DNA of 64,000 nucleotides from Proteobacteria bacterium ST_bin16 (GTDB lineage: Bacteria; Pseudomonadota; Gammaproteobacteria; Burkholderiales; Nitrosomonadaceae): the NCBI GenBank assembly GCA_002083595.1, contig MSXT01000013.1, positions 1 to 64,000 of the forward strand. Direction: 5' to 3'. The notes below the pieces were generated by a model. It did not search any database, was not told the origin of the DNA, and worked only from the letters and a program-made list of their open reading frames with translations. A program made the position numbers and the translations under genes. Of the stretch, positions 8,905 to 19,572 are shown piece by piece. Position 1 is the first letter of the stretch. Each line of letters opens with the position of its first letter.

Positions 8905-10062
8905 CTATTTAAGCTGCTCATGTAATAGCTTTAGAATGCGGCTTGCAGTGGCAGAGCCTACAGTTGTTCCATCATCATTCAGCAAAGTGACATTACTGGT
9001 ATTTGTGCCGGTGTTGTGTACCTGTATACGGTATTTTTCGGCTTTCGCGCTATCTTTATCTCCGCTGCGCCAAAACATGATATTGGACAGAATACCTTCG
9101 TCATCGCCTTTTTTCTTACTGTCTTTATCAGGGCTGACGTAACGTACAAAATAGATACCTTGCTCTCGATTGCGATCCTCAACGGTGAAGCCAATTCGAT
9201 CCAGTGCTAAGCCGACTCGCCGCCATGACCGGTCAAATGCTTCGTTAACGACCAGCGAAGTACCCTCTGAATTGATGAATGCGCGTTCCGTGGTCGAGCT
9301 TCTGCCGGTGGTTAACTCCAGTTTTGCCTTTTGTTCCTCGACACCAAAGCGCATCATCAAACGGGATAGCATTTCGGCTTCCAAATCAGGATCGGCCGGG
9401 CGCGGTTGCCAGACCGTGCGGTTGAGGCTACCGCCTTCCAGCACTTCAGTCATGCCGCGATGACTGATATACACCTCAGTGGTCGTGTCGTTGCGTTCTA
9501 GCCGGGTACGGAATTTGTCGCGTTCAGCGGTTGAATAAATGCTATCCAGAAAGGTGGAGAGAAAAGTACGAATAATATCTTGCGGAATCTTGGCGCGATT
9601 CTCAGCCCAATCAGTTTCCATAATACCGGCTTCAGGGACTTCCATTTTGATCAGGAAACCCAGTTCTTGCCAGAATTCCTTAACCACCGGCCAAACGGCT
9701 TCGGGAGGTTGAGGAATCACCAGCCAGCGCTGCGTTCCGGCGCGTTCAATATGCACATTCTGAATGGATAGCGGTATTAAGGAAGAATTGGCGGTTTTTT
9801 GCTGTCCCCCCCCCCGTTCGTTGTTGTAGCTGGAGAAAGTCGTGCTGCCGGATGAACTTACCTCGGGAATTGCATAACGTTCATCAATAGCCGGTTGAAT
9901 CAGATCGGGTGGAATTTCTAAAGGCGGCAGTTTTCCTGCTGACTTGTAATCGATGGTTTTAGTTTCCGGGAACAGGTCGATCATTTTACAACCTGTACTT
10001 GCCAATGAGAGCGTCAATACCAGAGACGGTATAGTGACTTTCCGCCATTTCATTTTTGACAT
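8905..10062 (-). CDS. bamC: Outer membrane protein assembly factor BamC
   Basis: Lipoprotein component of the BAM complex that inserts beta-barrel proteins into the outer membrane. The 385-residue protein has a signal peptide and lipobox ending in Cys25 (LASTGC). An unstructured segment beginning KMIDLFPETKTIDYKS follows, which corresponds to the BamD-binding region, then two helix-grip domains, the second at about residues 250-385. The start is fixed by GAGGTAAG four bases before the ATG; the gene begins 1 bp after the dapA stop, and dapA-bamC is the normal order. A run of ten G occurs in codons 83-86, in the linker after the BamD-binding region, and could make the gene prone to slippage. 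Confidence 0.94.
   Translation of the reverse strand: MSKMKWRKVTIPSLVLTLSLASTGCKMIDLFPETKTIDYKSAGKLPPLEIPPDLIQPAIDERYAIPEVSSSGSTTFSSYNNERGGGQQKTANSSLIPLSIQNVHIERAGTQRWLVIPQPPEAVWPVVKEFWQELGFLIKMEVPEAGIMETDWAENRAKIPQDIIRTFLSTFLDSIYSTAERDKFRTRLERNDTTTEVYISHRGMTEVLEGGSLNRTVWQPRPADPDLEAEMLSRLMMRFGVEEQKAKLELTTGRSSTTERAFINSEGTSLVVNEAFDRSWRRVGLALDRIGFTVEDRNREQGIYFVRYVSPDKDSKKKGDDEGILSNIMFWRSGDKDSAKAEKYRIQVHNTGTNTSNVTLLNDDGTTVGSATASRILKLLHEQLK
9806..9815 (-). repeat. Homopolymer G10 (coding strand) inside bamC
   Basis: Ten consecutive C on the + strand, read as Arg-Gly-Gly-Gly in bamC. Gain or loss of one base would truncate BamC after the N-terminal segment. It is the longest homopolymer I noticed in the window. 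Confidence 0.9.
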
Positions 10063-10063
10063 C

Positions 10064-10951
10064 TTACCTCTTCAAATCGTGGATATTGGCTGACTGCATT
10101 GCTTCGCGAATAAGTTGATGGTACTGGCTGGATAAAGGTGTGAGCGGTAGGCGGATTCCGGGACCGATGAGTCCCATTTGCTCGACAGCCCATTTTACCG
10201 GGATAGGGTTGGCTTCAACGAACAGATCGATGTGCAAGCGCAAAAGCTTATTATTGAGCGTGCGCGCGGTATTGAGGTCGCCTGCAAATGCCGCGGCGCA
10301 CATGTCGTGCATCATCCGGGGCGCCACATTGGCCGTGACTGAAATTACACCATGCCCGCCCAGCAGCAAAAATGCCAGCCCACTGACATCATCTCCGCTA
10401 TAAATGAAGAAATCGGACGGCGCGCGTTGCAACAGATCGGAGCCGCGCCCGATATCGCCGGTGGCATCTTTAATGCCGACGATGTTGGGAATCTGCGCTA
10501 AACGTAACGCCGTATCGTTACGGATATCGGCCACTGTCCGGCCCGGAACGTTATATAAAATGTGCGGGATATCAACCGCCTCAGCGATTGCTCTGAAATG
10601 TTGATACAACCCTTCCTGGGTCGGCTTATTGTAATAAGGTGCAACCGAGAGGCAGGCATCAACGCCGGCATTCTTGGCGTAAATCGATAAATCGATCGCT
10701 TCTCTTGTTGAATTGGCGCCGGTGCCGGCAATCACCGGTATGCGTCCGGCCACATGATCGACCGCAGTGCGCATCAACAGATGATGTTCCTCAAAATCTA
10801 CTGTCGGGGATTCGCCTGTGGTACCAACGATGACGACACCGTCGGTACCCTGGTCGATGTGGAAGTCGAGCAGCGCGCGGAAGCGATCCAGATCCAATCC
10901 GCCTTCTTCATCCATCGGGGTGACGATAGCAACCAAGCTACCTTTAAACAT
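10064..10951 (-). CDS. dapA: 4-hydroxy-tetrahydrodipicolinate synthase
   Basis: Condenses pyruvate with aspartate semialdehyde in the diaminopimelate/lysine pathway. A TIM-barrel enzyme of 295 residues. Present are the TTGES motif, the tyrosine of the proton relay in YYNKPTQEG, and the Schiff-base lysine K161 in GIKDATGD. It is the first gene of the dapA-bamC unit. Divergence is absent upstream; clpB converges no further than 134 bp away on the same strand, so dapA probably has its own promoter in 10952-11085, which I could not define. Confidence 0.97.
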   Translation of the reverse strand: MFKGSLVAIVTPMDEEGGLDLDRFRALLDFHIDQGTDGVVIVGTTGESPTVDFEEHHLLMRTAVDHVAGRIPVIAGTGANSTREAIDLSIYAKNAGVDACLSVAPYYNKPTQEGLYQHFRAIAEAVDIPHILYNVPGRTVADIRNDTALRLAQIPNIVGIKDATGDIGRGSDLLQRAPSDFFIYSGDDVSGLAFLLLGGHGVISVTANVAPRMMHDMCAAAFAGDLNTARTLNNKLLRLHIDLFVEANPIPVKWAVEQMGLIGPGIRLPLTPLSSQYHQLIREAMQSANIHDLKR

Positions 10952-11085
10952 GACAATCTATCCGGTAAAAAGAATACATTTTACCCGAATCTCATAGCGT
11001 GTAAGTATATTCACCACGTCTCCCGGTTTATTTTTTCTGACTGCTCGTTTCCAATCGCATTTTGGAATTCATTGATAGCACACGG

Positions 11086-13689
11086 CTATCCGCTCACACG
11101 AGTGAAATGGATCGTGTCATCGCTGAAATCAACCTTAATAGTATCTTTTGCAACAAACTTTCCTTCCAATATCTCCTTGGCCAATGGATTTTCAATTTGC
11201 GTCTGGATCGCGCGTTTTAGCGGGCGCGCGCCAAACACCGGATCAAAGCCAACTTCCGAGATAGCCGACAGTGCGGTATCGCTGACCTCAAGCTTCATTT
11301 CCAGTTTGGCCAATCTGGCTTCAAGGTATTGCAATTGAATCTTGGCAATCGACTGAATATGTCTCTGATCAAGCGCATGGAATACGACCACTTCATCAAT
11401 ACGATTAATGAATTCCGGTCTAAAGTAGGTTTTTACCTCACCCATAACAGCCTGCTTGATAACTTGATAATCGTTACCCGACATTTCCTGAATCATTTGC
11501 GATCCCAGGTTGGATGTCATGACGATGACGGTATTTTTAAAATCAACCGTGCGTCCTTGACCATCGGTCATCCGTCCGTCATCCAGAACTTGTAATAACA
11601 CATTGAATACATCGGGATGCGCTTTTTCCACTTCATCCAGCAGAATGACCGCGTATGGTTTTCTGCGCACCAATTCGGTTAAGTAGCCGCCTTCCTCGTA
11701 GCCGACATAGCCTGGCGGTGCGCCGATCAGGCGTGCAACCGAGTGTTTTTCCATGAATTCGGACATATCAATACGGATCAAATGATCTTCCGAATCGAAC
11801 AAAAATCCGGCCAAGGCTTTGCACAGCTCGGTTTTGCCCACGCCGGTCGGACCCAGGAACAGGAACGATCCATACGGCCGGTTGGGATCGGCCAGTCCGG
11901 CACGGGAACGGCGGATCGCATCCGATACCAAGCGAACGGCTTCATCCTGCCCGACCACGCGGTCATGCAGCTTTTGTTCCATCAGCAGCAGTTTTTCGCG
12001 CTCACCTTGCATCATTTTCGATACCGGAATGCCGGTCGCGCGCGATACCACTTCGGCGATTTCTTCCGCGCCGACCTGGGTGCGCAATAATTTAGGCGCG
12101 TTTGCAGCACTTTTCTCAGTGTTTTCGCCTTGTTGCTTCAATTGCGACTGTAATTGCGCTTCCAATTGCGGCAGCCGCCCGTACTGCAATTCCGAAACTT
12201 TTTGCCAATCACCTTTGCGGGTGGCCGCCTCGATTTCCAGCTTGATTTTCTCCATTTCCTCTTTGACTTGCTGCGAACCTTGCACCTGGAATTTTTCCGT
12301 TTTCCAGATTTCCGCTAGATCGGCGTATTCGCGTTCTTTCTGTTTTATTTCATCTTCCAGCAATTGGAGCCGTTTTTGCGAAGCCTCGTCTTTCTCTTTT
12401 TTGATCGCTTCACGTTCAATTTTAAGTTGTATCAAACGCCGGTCCAGTTTATCCAGCGCTTCCGGCTTGGAATCAATTTCCATGCGAATGCGTGCCGCAG
12501 CTTCGTCGATCAGATCGATCGCCTTGTCCGGCAGGAAACGGTCGGTGATATAGCGGTTGGATAGCTCTGCTGCCGCGACGATGGCGGGGTCGGTAATATC
12601 CACGCCATGATGTACTTCATATCTTTCCTGTAAGCCGCGCAGGATTGCGATGGTGGCTTCCACACTCGGTTCTTCCACCAGTACTTTCTGAAAGCGCCGT
12701 TCCAGCGCAGCGTCTTTTTCAATATATTTGCGGTATTCGTCCAGAGTTGTCGCGCCGACACAATGCAATTCTCCGCGCGCCAATGCGGGTTTCAGCATAT
12801 TGCCCGCATCCATCGCGCCTTCCGCTTTACCGGCACCCACCATGGTATGCAGCTCGTCGATGAAGACAATGGTTTTTCCTTCGTCCTGCGCCAGTTCTTT
12901 CAGTACCGATTTGAGACGTTCCTCAAATTCGCCGCGATATTTAGCGCCAGCCAGCAGGGCCGCCATATCCAGTGAGAGAACGCGTTTGTCTTTCAGACTT
13001 TCCGGTACTTCCCCGTTGACGATGCGCTGCGCCAAGCCTTCAACGATGGCGGTTTTGCCCACACCCGGCTCACCGATCAGCACCGGGTTGTTTTTGGTGC
13101 GCCGTTGTAACACTTGTATTGCACGGCGGATTTCATCGTCGCGCCCGATCACCGGATCCAGTTTGCCTTGGCGCGCCCGCTCGGTGAGATCCAGTGTGTA
13201 TTTTTTCAAGGCTTCCCGGCTGCTTTCCGCTTCCGCGCTGTTGACCTGTTCGCCGCCACGGATGGCATTAATGGCGCGTTCCAGTGCTGCGGTATTGGCG
13301 CCGTGTTGCTTGAGCAGTGTGCCGATCTCGCCTTTGTCCTGCAAACAGGCCAGCAGGAACATTTCTGAAGCGATGAATTGATCATTGCGTTTCTGCGCTT
13401 CCTTGTCTGCCAGATTGAGCAGATTATTCAGGGTGCGTGAGATATTCACTTCTCCACCAGCGTTTTCCACTTTCGGCAGACGCTGTACGTTCTGTTTGAC
13501 GCTCTCCAGCAGCGGCGTGGTATTGACACCGGAGCGTTGCAGTAAAGAAACGGTACTGCCATCGTCTTGTTGCAGTAACGCCAACAGAAGATGCTGTGGT
13601 TCGATGGCCGGATTATCCTGACCGACGGCGATACTCTGCGCATCCGCGAAGGCTTGTTGAAACTTAGTGGTTAGTTTGTCAAAACGCAT
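11086..13689 (-). CDS. clpB: Chaperone ATPase ClpB
   Basis: Hexameric disaggregase that works with DnaK to resolubilise heat-aggregated proteins. At 867 residues it is full length. Domains in order are the N-terminal double Clp-N repeat (1-145), the first AAA+ module with Walker A GEPGVGKT, the coiled-coil middle domain (about 400-530, Glu/Lys/Gln rich), the second AAA+ module with GPTGVGKT, and a C-terminal D2-small domain. No ClpP-binding loop is expected for ClpB. GGGAG precedes the ATG, and a heat-shock promoter lies directly upstream. The long frames on the opposite strand are shadows of its codon bias. Confidence 0.98.
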   Translation of the reverse strand: MRFDKLTTKFQQAFADAQSIAVGQDNPAIEPQHLLLALLQQDDGSTVSLLQRSGVNTTPLLESVKQNVQRLPKVENAGGEVNISRTLNNLLNLADKEAQKRNDQFIASEMFLLACLQDKGEIGTLLKQHGANTAALERAINAIRGGEQVNSAEAESSREALKKYTLDLTERARQGKLDPVIGRDDEIRRAIQVLQRRTKNNPVLIGEPGVGKTAIVEGLAQRIVNGEVPESLKDKRVLSLDMAALLAGAKYRGEFEERLKSVLKELAQDEGKTIVFIDELHTMVGAGKAEGAMDAGNMLKPALARGELHCVGATTLDEYRKYIEKDAALERRFQKVLVEEPSVEATIAILRGLQERYEVHHGVDITDPAIVAAAELSNRYITDRFLPDKAIDLIDEAAARIRMEIDSKPEALDKLDRRLIQLKIEREAIKKEKDEASQKRLQLLEDEIKQKEREYADLAEIWKTEKFQVQGSQQVKEEMEKIKLEIEAATRKGDWQKVSELQYGRLPQLEAQLQSQLKQQGENTEKSAANAPKLLRTQVGAEEIAEVVSRATGIPVSKMMQGEREKLLLMEQKLHDRVVGQDEAVRLVSDAIRRSRAGLADPNRPYGSFLFLGPTGVGKTELCKALAGFLFDSEDHLIRIDMSEFMEKHSVARLIGAPPGYVGYEEGGYLTELVRRKPYAVILLDEVEKAHPDVFNVLLQVLDDGRMTDGQGRTVDFKNTVIVMTSNLGSQMIQEMSGNDYQVIKQAVMGEVKTYFRPEFINRIDEVVVFHALDQRHIQSIAKIQLQYLEARLAKLEMKLEVSDTALSAISEVGFDPVFGARPLKRAIQTQIENPLAKEILEGKFVAKDTIKVDFSDDTIHFTRVSG

Positions 13690-13720
13690 TAAATTCTCCC
13701 ATCGTAGGTTGTTGTAGCCT

Positions 13721-13748
13721 ACGTGGGGGAAATGTGTGAAATTTCAAG
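13721..13748 (-). promoter_or_regulatory. Sigma-32 (RpoH) heat-shock promoter of clpB
   Basis: Read on the minus strand, CTTGAAA (13742-13748) is followed after 13 bases by CCCCACGT (13721-13728), close to the RpoH consensus CTTGAAA / CCCCATNT. It lies about 30 bp before the clpB start. An inverted repeat CGTAGG...CCTACG (13703-13723) overlaps the -10 element. Confidence 0.8.
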
Positions 13749-13754
13749 AGTGGA

Positions 13755-16700
13755 TTAACCGGCCGAACGGATAGCGTGAATCTTTCTATGGTGTGGTGCG
13801 GGTTTAATGAGCATGTGCTCGATTTCAGCGGCGGTGACCGGCTTGCTGAAATAATAGCCTTGATAGTGATTGCAGTGCTGAGTGCGCAAAAGATTGAGTT
13901 GTTCCTCTGTTTCTATGCCTTCCGCGATGACATCCATTTCCAGGCTGTGCGCCATCGCAATGATCGTTGCGACAATGGTGTGATCGCTTTTGTCGGTGAC
14001 GATGTCGCGCACAAAGGTGCGGTCGATTTTGAGCGTATGAATCGGAAAACGCTTCAGATAGCTGAGACTTGAATAACCTGTGCCGAAGTCATCAATTGAG
14101 ATACGGATGCCCATGGCGTTGAGACAACTGAGTGTTTCCACGACTTTCTCAATATTATCGATCAGCATGCTTTCGGTGATCTCCAGCGTGATGTACTGGG
14201 CTGCTACACCGGTTTCATCCAAGATACGTGTAATATTATTGATTAATTCCTTATCACGGAATTGCCGCGCGGATAGGTTAATAGCTACTTTGGGCACGCG
14301 GTAGCCTTGCGCTTGCCACGTTTTGATTTGCTCGCAGACTGTTTTTAACACCCATTCACCGATGGGAATGATTAAACCGGTTTCTTCTGCCAAATTAATG
14401 AATTTATCCGGTGCGATCAGCTTGTGTTGCGGATGCCGCCAGCGCAGCAGGGCTTCCACGCTATGCAGCCGATGATCCGGCATATCCATGATCGGCTGGT
14501 AATGTAAAACTAACTCATTGCGCTCCAGCGCATAGCGTAAATCGAGACTGAGTGTGTGCCGTTCATGCGCTGATTTATTAAGATCATCGGTGAAGAATTG
14601 ATAGTTGTTCCGGCCGTTTTCCTTAGCGTGATACATCGCTACATCGCTGTTCTTCAGTAAGGTTTCCGCATTTGCGCCATCATCCGGGAAAACGGCGATG
14701 CCGATGCTGCCGCAGATATGTAATTCATTTTTGTGAATATAATAGGGGCGCATCAATGCATCGAGAATTTTCTGCGCCACTTTGGCGGCATCCAGCGATT
14801 CCGCAATCGCATTCAGTACCACAATAAATTCATCGCCACCCTGCCGGGCTACGGTATCTTCGCTGCGCACACAAGTCAGCAATCTTTCCGCGACGGCTTG
14901 CAGCAGCAGGTCACCGATATCGTGACCGAGTGAGTCATTGATCGTTTTGAAATGATCCAGATCGATAAATAACACCGCCATCTGCTTTTGGCTGCGTGTA
15001 TCGTGCACCAGCGCTTGTTCGATACGGTCTTGCAGCAAATGCCGGTTGGGCAGGCCGGTCAAGGCATCGTGCGTGGCCATTTCGATGATGCGTTTTTCCG
15101 CTTCTTTACGCTCGTACCAGCGGCTCAGGTCATGCGCCACAGTATCGATGAGATTTTGCTCGTACGGCAGGGAGAACGGGAAGTCTTGTGTATAGGATAC
15201 TCTTAACCGCCCGCACACCTCCCCATTGGCGATAATCGCCGCGCTGATTGCATTGGGAAGATCGGCTTGATAGCCAGCGGTGGCGAACTGTTTACCGCCC
15301 AAGGCGATAAAAGCGACGGCTGCTTCAGAGAATTGCAATGCCAGTGTCAGCGATTTGAGTATATTCTGGCAAGTTTTTTCTGTGTCTTGATCTTGTTCCA
15401 GATAGTTGCGTACCGCATGTAAACAATTGCTTTCCTTCAGGCGCTCGCTGAGGTCGAGGTCTTTTTGCTTACGTGCGGTAATATCCACTTTCACGGAGAG
15501 GTAACGATCAATTTCTCCACTTATCCCGACAAGCGGTACGATGGTGGAGTCGACCCAATAAAGCTTACCCGATTTACTGCGGTTGCAGATTTCCTGGTGC
15601 CAGGTTTGACCTTTGGTGATCGCAGCCCACATCCCGGTAAAAAATGACGGCGGATGTGTGCTTGAGCTTAATATGCGGTGATCCTGCCCAATCAGTTCCT
15701 CTGGCGAATAACCGCTGATTTCACAAAATTTTTCATTGACCTGGATAATCTTGCCCTTAAGATCGGTGATCGAAATTAAAGCGAGCTTACCGATTGCGTT
15801 TAAATAAGCGGTTAATTCGGATGATATTTTTTCAGCGTTGTTTTTGGCTTGAATGAGTTTATGGTGTGCCTCAACCGAATCATTTTGGGAGTTTATTGTT
15901 TTATGGATGAGCGGTTTGATCAGCCAATACACAACAACCATACCGACGGCCACCAGCAAGCCTAGGTACAATGAAATGGTATTGATCTGGCTGGAAAGAT
16001 TGCTATACAGTTCTTTTTCATCGATTTTGAGTACCGCGCCCAATCCATAAGCAACCGGTGAATAGGCTGCAACCACATCGATTTGCCGGTAATCCTTGGT
16101 GAATTTAACGCCCTGTTGTCCTTCCAGAGCAAAATGCAGCGGTAATGGGCTATTGGATATGATGCGCTGCATGCGCTGAAATTGGTTTTCACCGATTGCG
16201 CGTATGAAGCAATCCATCTCGAGATGACTTTCCTTGACCGGTGCGCATAACAGAAAATCACCGGTTTCTCCGATCAAGACGGTTTCCTTGAATATCCTGG
16301 TCAGATCGGGAGCAAGCTCTTCGGTGATGATGCTGCCGATGAATTGATTGTTCTCATTGAGGATACGCAAGGAATTGCGGATGACAAACTGTTCCTGCCA
16401 CAATAATACCGTGCGGGTACCGGCGCCGGTATTCAGTTCAATGCTTGAATTCGAATGGCTGGAATGGACTCCTGCATCGAGTATGAGATGGTCTTCGGAG
16501 TCATAGATGCTGATGCCGGAGAAATGAGTCGTCAGTATTTTTTCCGCGACTCGCTGCAATTCGGCGATACCTTCTTGCCTGGATTCATCCGTGTGCGTTT
16601 TTTCCAGGCTTTGAGTCAGCAGGGTGCTGGTGGCTACGATTTTGGTATTGGATATGGAATGCGAGATCTGATTTTCGATCAATTTCACGGTGTTTTCCAG

Positions 16701-16853
16701 CGCCATTCTGAGCCCGGAAGTCGTCATCGCTTCCGTTTGCGGCTGCATGACACTATACACAGAGAATCCCGCTGACAAGATGAGTGCACTCAGTGTCAGT
16801 CCGCTGATAACACGGATCTTTTTGTCATCCTGATTGATAAAAAAGCGAAACAT
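13755..16853 (-). CDS. Membrane sensor with PAS, GAF-like, GGDEF and EAL domains
   Basis: Predicted c-di-GMP turnover enzyme of 1032 residues. A membrane helix at about 17-36 and another at about 293-315 bracket a periplasmic sensor domain of some 255 residues with no clear family signature. A PAS/PAC domain (about 365-490) and a GAF-like segment (about 495-620) follow. GGDEF is intact at residues 672-676 with an RxxD inhibitory site five residues before it (RSED). EAL is intact (EALLRW, E800) with the downstream NLSAR, ITES, DDFGTGYSS and AEGIET metal and catalytic motifs. So both cyclase and phosphodiesterase activities look possible. It has its own transcription unit behind clpB. The ligand is unknown. 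Confidence 0.93.
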   Translation of the reverse strand: MFRFFINQDDKKIRVISGLTLSALILSAGFSVYSVMQPQTEAMTTSGLRMALENTVKLIENQISHSISNTKIVATSTLLTQSLEKTHTDESRQEGIAELQRVAEKILTTHFSGISIYDSEDHLILDAGVHSSHSNSSIELNTGAGTRTVLLWQEQFVIRNSLRILNENNQFIGSIITEELAPDLTRIFKETVLIGETGDFLLCAPVKESHLEMDCFIRAIGENQFQRMQRIISNSPLPLHFALEGQQGVKFTKDYRQIDVVAAYSPVAYGLGAVLKIDEKELYSNLSSQINTISLYLGLLVAVGMVVVYWLIKPLIHKTINSQNDSVEAHHKLIQAKNNAEKISSELTAYLNAIGKLALISITDLKGKIIQVNEKFCEISGYSPEELIGQDHRILSSSTHPPSFFTGMWAAITKGQTWHQEICNRSKSGKLYWVDSTIVPLVGISGEIDRYLSVKVDITARKQKDLDLSERLKESNCLHAVRNYLEQDQDTEKTCQNILKSLTLALQFSEAAVAFIALGGKQFATAGYQADLPNAISAAIIANGEVCGRLRVSYTQDFPFSLPYEQNLIDTVAHDLSRWYERKEAEKRIIEMATHDALTGLPNRHLLQDRIEQALVHDTRSQKQMAVLFIDLDHFKTINDSLGHDIGDLLLQAVAERLLTCVRSEDTVARQGGDEFIVVLNAIAESLDAAKVAQKILDALMRPYYIHKNELHICGSIGIAVFPDDGANAETLLKNSDVAMYHAKENGRNNYQFFTDDLNKSAHERHTLSLDLRYALERNELVLHYQPIMDMPDHRLHSVEALLRWRHPQHKLIAPDKFINLAEETGLIIPIGEWVLKTVCEQIKTWQAQGYRVPKVAINLSARQFRDKELINNITRILDETGVAAQYITLEITESMLIDNIEKVVETLSCLNAMGIRISIDDFGTGYSSLSYLKRFPIHTLKIDRTFVRDIVTDKSDHTIVATIIAMAHSLEMDVIAEGIETEEQLNLLRTQHCNHYQGYYFSKPVTAAEIEHMLIKPAPHHRKIHAIRSAG

Positions 16854-17050
16854 TATGTGTCGTATGACTACCTGCTGGTCTGTAAGAATGGTATAAGGCG
16901 TAAGGCATGTATTATCGGTAGCTAGGTAGTCGGCTTAAGCTTAATTTAGAGGGCTTTTTTTCCCCTAATTCTCAGTATGATAGGCGAAGCTTACAGGGGA
17001 GGATTTTTACATCGAACGGGAAGCCGAGGTGCCATTGTGAATCTGTCAAT

Positions 17051-18538
17051 CTATGTTTTTTTCTTCAGCGGTTCCGGGTAAGGGTACAGAATATTCAGTG
17101 CTACGCTTTTGCCGGCGGTTTCGACAATGCGCACGTGCTCGCGCTTAAATTGCCGTGCGTGGCGCAAACCGCATGAATGGGCGATCATGTTGATTTCTTT
17201 GTTGACGTTCCGGGCGTAGTTCGCAACCCGCAGATATTTTTCTTCCACCACCAGACCGTTTTGCAACCGTTCGTCGTGCGTGGTGATGCCAGTGGGGCAG
17301 GTATTTAAATGACAGCGCATTGCCTGAATACAACCGAGTGAAAACATAAAGCCACGCGCGGTGTTGACAAAGTCGGCACCGGCGCAGAGCGCCCAGGCCC
17401 CTTCTGCGGATGTCACCAGTTTTCCCGCTGCCACCACATAAATGCGTTTTTTCAGATCGGATTGCAACAAAGCATCGACGACGCGAGGCAGGGCTTCCGC
17501 AATCGGCAGGCTGACGTGATCCATCAGTGTCTGCGGCGCCGCGCCGCTGCCGCCTTCGCCGCCGTCGATAGTCAAAAAGTCCGGCGCATAGTCGAGTCCG
17601 CGCCGGTTGATGCTGTCGCATAGCTCATTGATGAAATTCCAGCCGCCAATCGCCGTCTTGATCCCGACCGGGCGTCCGGTCAGTTCACGGATGTAATGGA
17701 TTTTATCGAGCAGCTCGTCGATGTTGTTGATGTCCTTGTGGCGGTTCGGGCTGATCGAATCCTGATTGACCGGAATGCCGCGGATCGCGGCGATTTCTCC
17801 ATGTACTTTACCGGCTGGCAGCAGTCCGCCCTTGCCGGGTTTTGCGCCTTGCGATAGTTTGATCTCGAAGGCTTTGACGACCTTGCTGAGCTCTTTCGCG
17901 CGCTGCGGCGAGAAATTGCCGTGCTCGTCGCGGATGCCGTATTTCGCGGTGCCGATTTGCATAATCACATCGCAGCCGCCTTCCAGGTGATACGGCGCCA
18001 AACCGCCTTCGCCGGTGTTCAACCAGCAACCCGCCTGCGCGGCACCGAGCGACAACGCCCGTATCGCGGGCTTGGAAATGGCGCCATAACTCATGCCGCT
18101 GATATTAATGATCGATTTCGCCTCGAACGGCTGTTCGCAGTAACCTTCACCGATGCGAAGCGATGGTGTCGGCAGTTGATCTTCTTCCTGAATCGGGAAA
18201 GCGGCGTTGACAAAAATGATCGAACCCGGCTGGCGTAAATCGTTGGTCGAACCGAAACCGACCAGACTGCCCTTATTTTTGGCGCTTTTATAAATCCAGC
18301 CACGCGTAGCACGATTGAACGGCATTTCGTCACGATCATTGGCAAAGAAATATTGCCGGAAGTATTTGCCCTGGATCTCGAAAAAATAGCGTAACCGGCC
18401 AATGACCGGATAATTGCGCAAGATCGAATGCTTCTTTTGTGTAACATCCTGGATGAACCAGACGGCGATCATACCGACGGTCATAACACCCAGCATCGTG
18501 GCAATGCTATAAATGATCAAATCAATCGCGCTAGACAT
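17051..18538 (-). CDS. FMN-binding glutamate synthase-like protein, membrane anchored
   Basis: Single-polypeptide protein homologous to the FMN/iron-sulfur synthase domain of glutamate synthase (archaeal-type GltB), 495 residues. An N-terminal membrane helix lies at about 5-28. The (alpha/beta)8 FMN domain includes GGEGGSGAAP. The 3Fe-4S cluster cysteines are in CIQAMRCHLNTCPTG, as in glutamate synthase. There is no glutaminase domain and no neighbouring partner, so the ammonia donor and electron donor are unknown. Such stand-alone forms are common in Proteobacteria, with function not firmly established. GGAG precedes the ATG. Divergent from nadC. Confidence 0.88.
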   Translation of the reverse strand: MSSAIDLIIYSIATMLGVMTVGMIAVWFIQDVTQKKHSILRNYPVIGRLRYFFEIQGKYFRQYFFANDRDEMPFNRATRGWIYKSAKNKGSLVGFGSTNDLRQPGSIIFVNAAFPIQEEDQLPTPSLRIGEGYCEQPFEAKSIINISGMSYGAISKPAIRALSLGAAQAGCWLNTGEGGLAPYHLEGGCDVIMQIGTAKYGIRDEHGNFSPQRAKELSKVVKAFEIKLSQGAKPGKGGLLPAGKVHGEIAAIRGIPVNQDSISPNRHKDINNIDELLDKIHYIRELTGRPVGIKTAIGGWNFINELCDSINRRGLDYAPDFLTIDGGEGGSGAAPQTLMDHVSLPIAEALPRVVDALLQSDLKKRIYVVAAGKLVTSAEGAWALCAGADFVNTARGFMFSLGCIQAMRCHLNTCPTGITTHDERLQNGLVVEEKYLRVANYARNVNKEINMIAHSCGLRHARQFKREHVRIVETAGKSVALNILYPYPEPLKKKT

Positions 18539-18612
18539 ACAATCTCCTGGTTATGCTGGGCAACCTATATACTATCTGTTCGATGGGTGTAAGGGAAACT
18601 GTACGGGATAGT

Positions 18613-19548
18613 ATGGAAAGCCGCCGGAAATACGGCGATGCCAACCCCGTACCCTATAATGCACCCTCCGTTGAAAATAAGGGTACAAAAGAATTGAAAG
18701 ACTTACTCAATGAAATTCACGCTAACGTGCAACGCGCGTTGCAAGAGGATATCGGCAGCGGTGATTTGACGGCGTCGCTGATTCCTAGCGGCAAGACTCT
18801 GGCTGCGAAGGTGATCAGCCGCGAGAATGCCGTGCTATGCGGCATACAGTGGTTTGAGGCGTGCTTTGTATCGCTGGCGGTGGATACAGAGATCGAATGG
18901 TTCGCCAAGGATGGCGATTTTGTTCCGGCCGGGCAGACATTATGTGAGATCAAGGGAAATGCCCGCGCGCTGCTAACAGCAGAGCGTTCGGCGTTGAACT
19001 TCCTGCAACTGCTGTCCGCCGTGGCGACGCAAACTCGGCGGTTTGCCGATGCTGTCGCCGGAACCGGAGCGGTGATCGTCGATACGCGCAAAACGCTGCC
19101 GGGGCTGCGGCTGGCGCAGAAATACGCGGTGACCTGCGGCGGCGGGGTGAATCATCGCATTGGCTTGTACGACGGGATTCTGATCAAGGAGAATCACATC
19201 ATCGCCGCCGGAGGGATTCAACCGGCTTTAAGCAGGGCGCGCGAAATCGCGCCGCCGGGTGTATTTATCCAAATCGAAGTGGAATCGTTGCAGGAATTGC
19301 AGGAGGCACTGGCAGCGGGCGCCCGCATGGTATTGCTGGATAATTTCACGCTGGATCAGCTAGCGGATGCGGTGACGTTGACTCGCAAGCAAGCGGGAGA
19401 AGCTGTCATATTGGAGGCATCCGGCAACATTAACTTGGATAACGTGCGGCAGGTGGCGGAAACGGGCGTGGATCGAATTTCGATTGGCGGCTTGACCAAG
19501 AATATCCAGGCGATTGATTTGTCGATGCGTTTTGCCGATCCGGAATAA
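18613..19548 (+). CDS. nadC: Nicotinate-nucleotide pyrophosphorylase (carboxylating)
   Basis: Quinolinate phosphoribosyltransferase, which makes nicotinate mononucleotide from quinolinate and PRPP in NAD synthesis. Family features are LQEDIGSGDLT near the N-terminus, DTRKTLPGLR, the Lys/His-rich GGGVNHRIGLYDGILIKENH segment, and EASGNIN and ISIGGLTK at the end. The core begins at about codon 35 of this call, so the N-terminus is longer than usual. In-frame ATGs lie at 18553, 18583 and 18613; the last has a weak CGGGA upstream. A TTG near 18694 would give the family's usual length. Start uncertain, identity certain. Confidence 0.94.
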   Translation: MESRRKYGDANPVPYNAPSVENKGTKELKDLLNEIHANVQRALQEDIGSGDLTASLIPSGKTLAAKVISRENAVLCGIQWFEACFVSLAVDTEIEWFAKDGDFVPAGQTLCEIKGNARALLTAERSALNFLQLLSAVATQTRRFADAVAGTGAVIVDTRKTLPGLRLAQKYAVTCGGGVNHRIGLYDGILIKENHIIAAGGIQPALSRAREIAPPGVFIQIEVESLQELQEALAAGARMVLLDNFTLDQLADAVTLTRKQAGEAVILEASGNINLDNVRQVAETGVDRISIGGLTKNIQAIDLSMRFADPE

Positions 19549-19572
19549 AGTCGCTCGAATCGGGCAGGATTG

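Noticed and set aside
11819..13381. Long plus-strand frames (244 and 217 codons) over clpB
   Set aside because: They lie antisense to a fully conserved ClpB, have no ribosome site, and their Ser/Arg-rich sequence is a codon-bias shadow.
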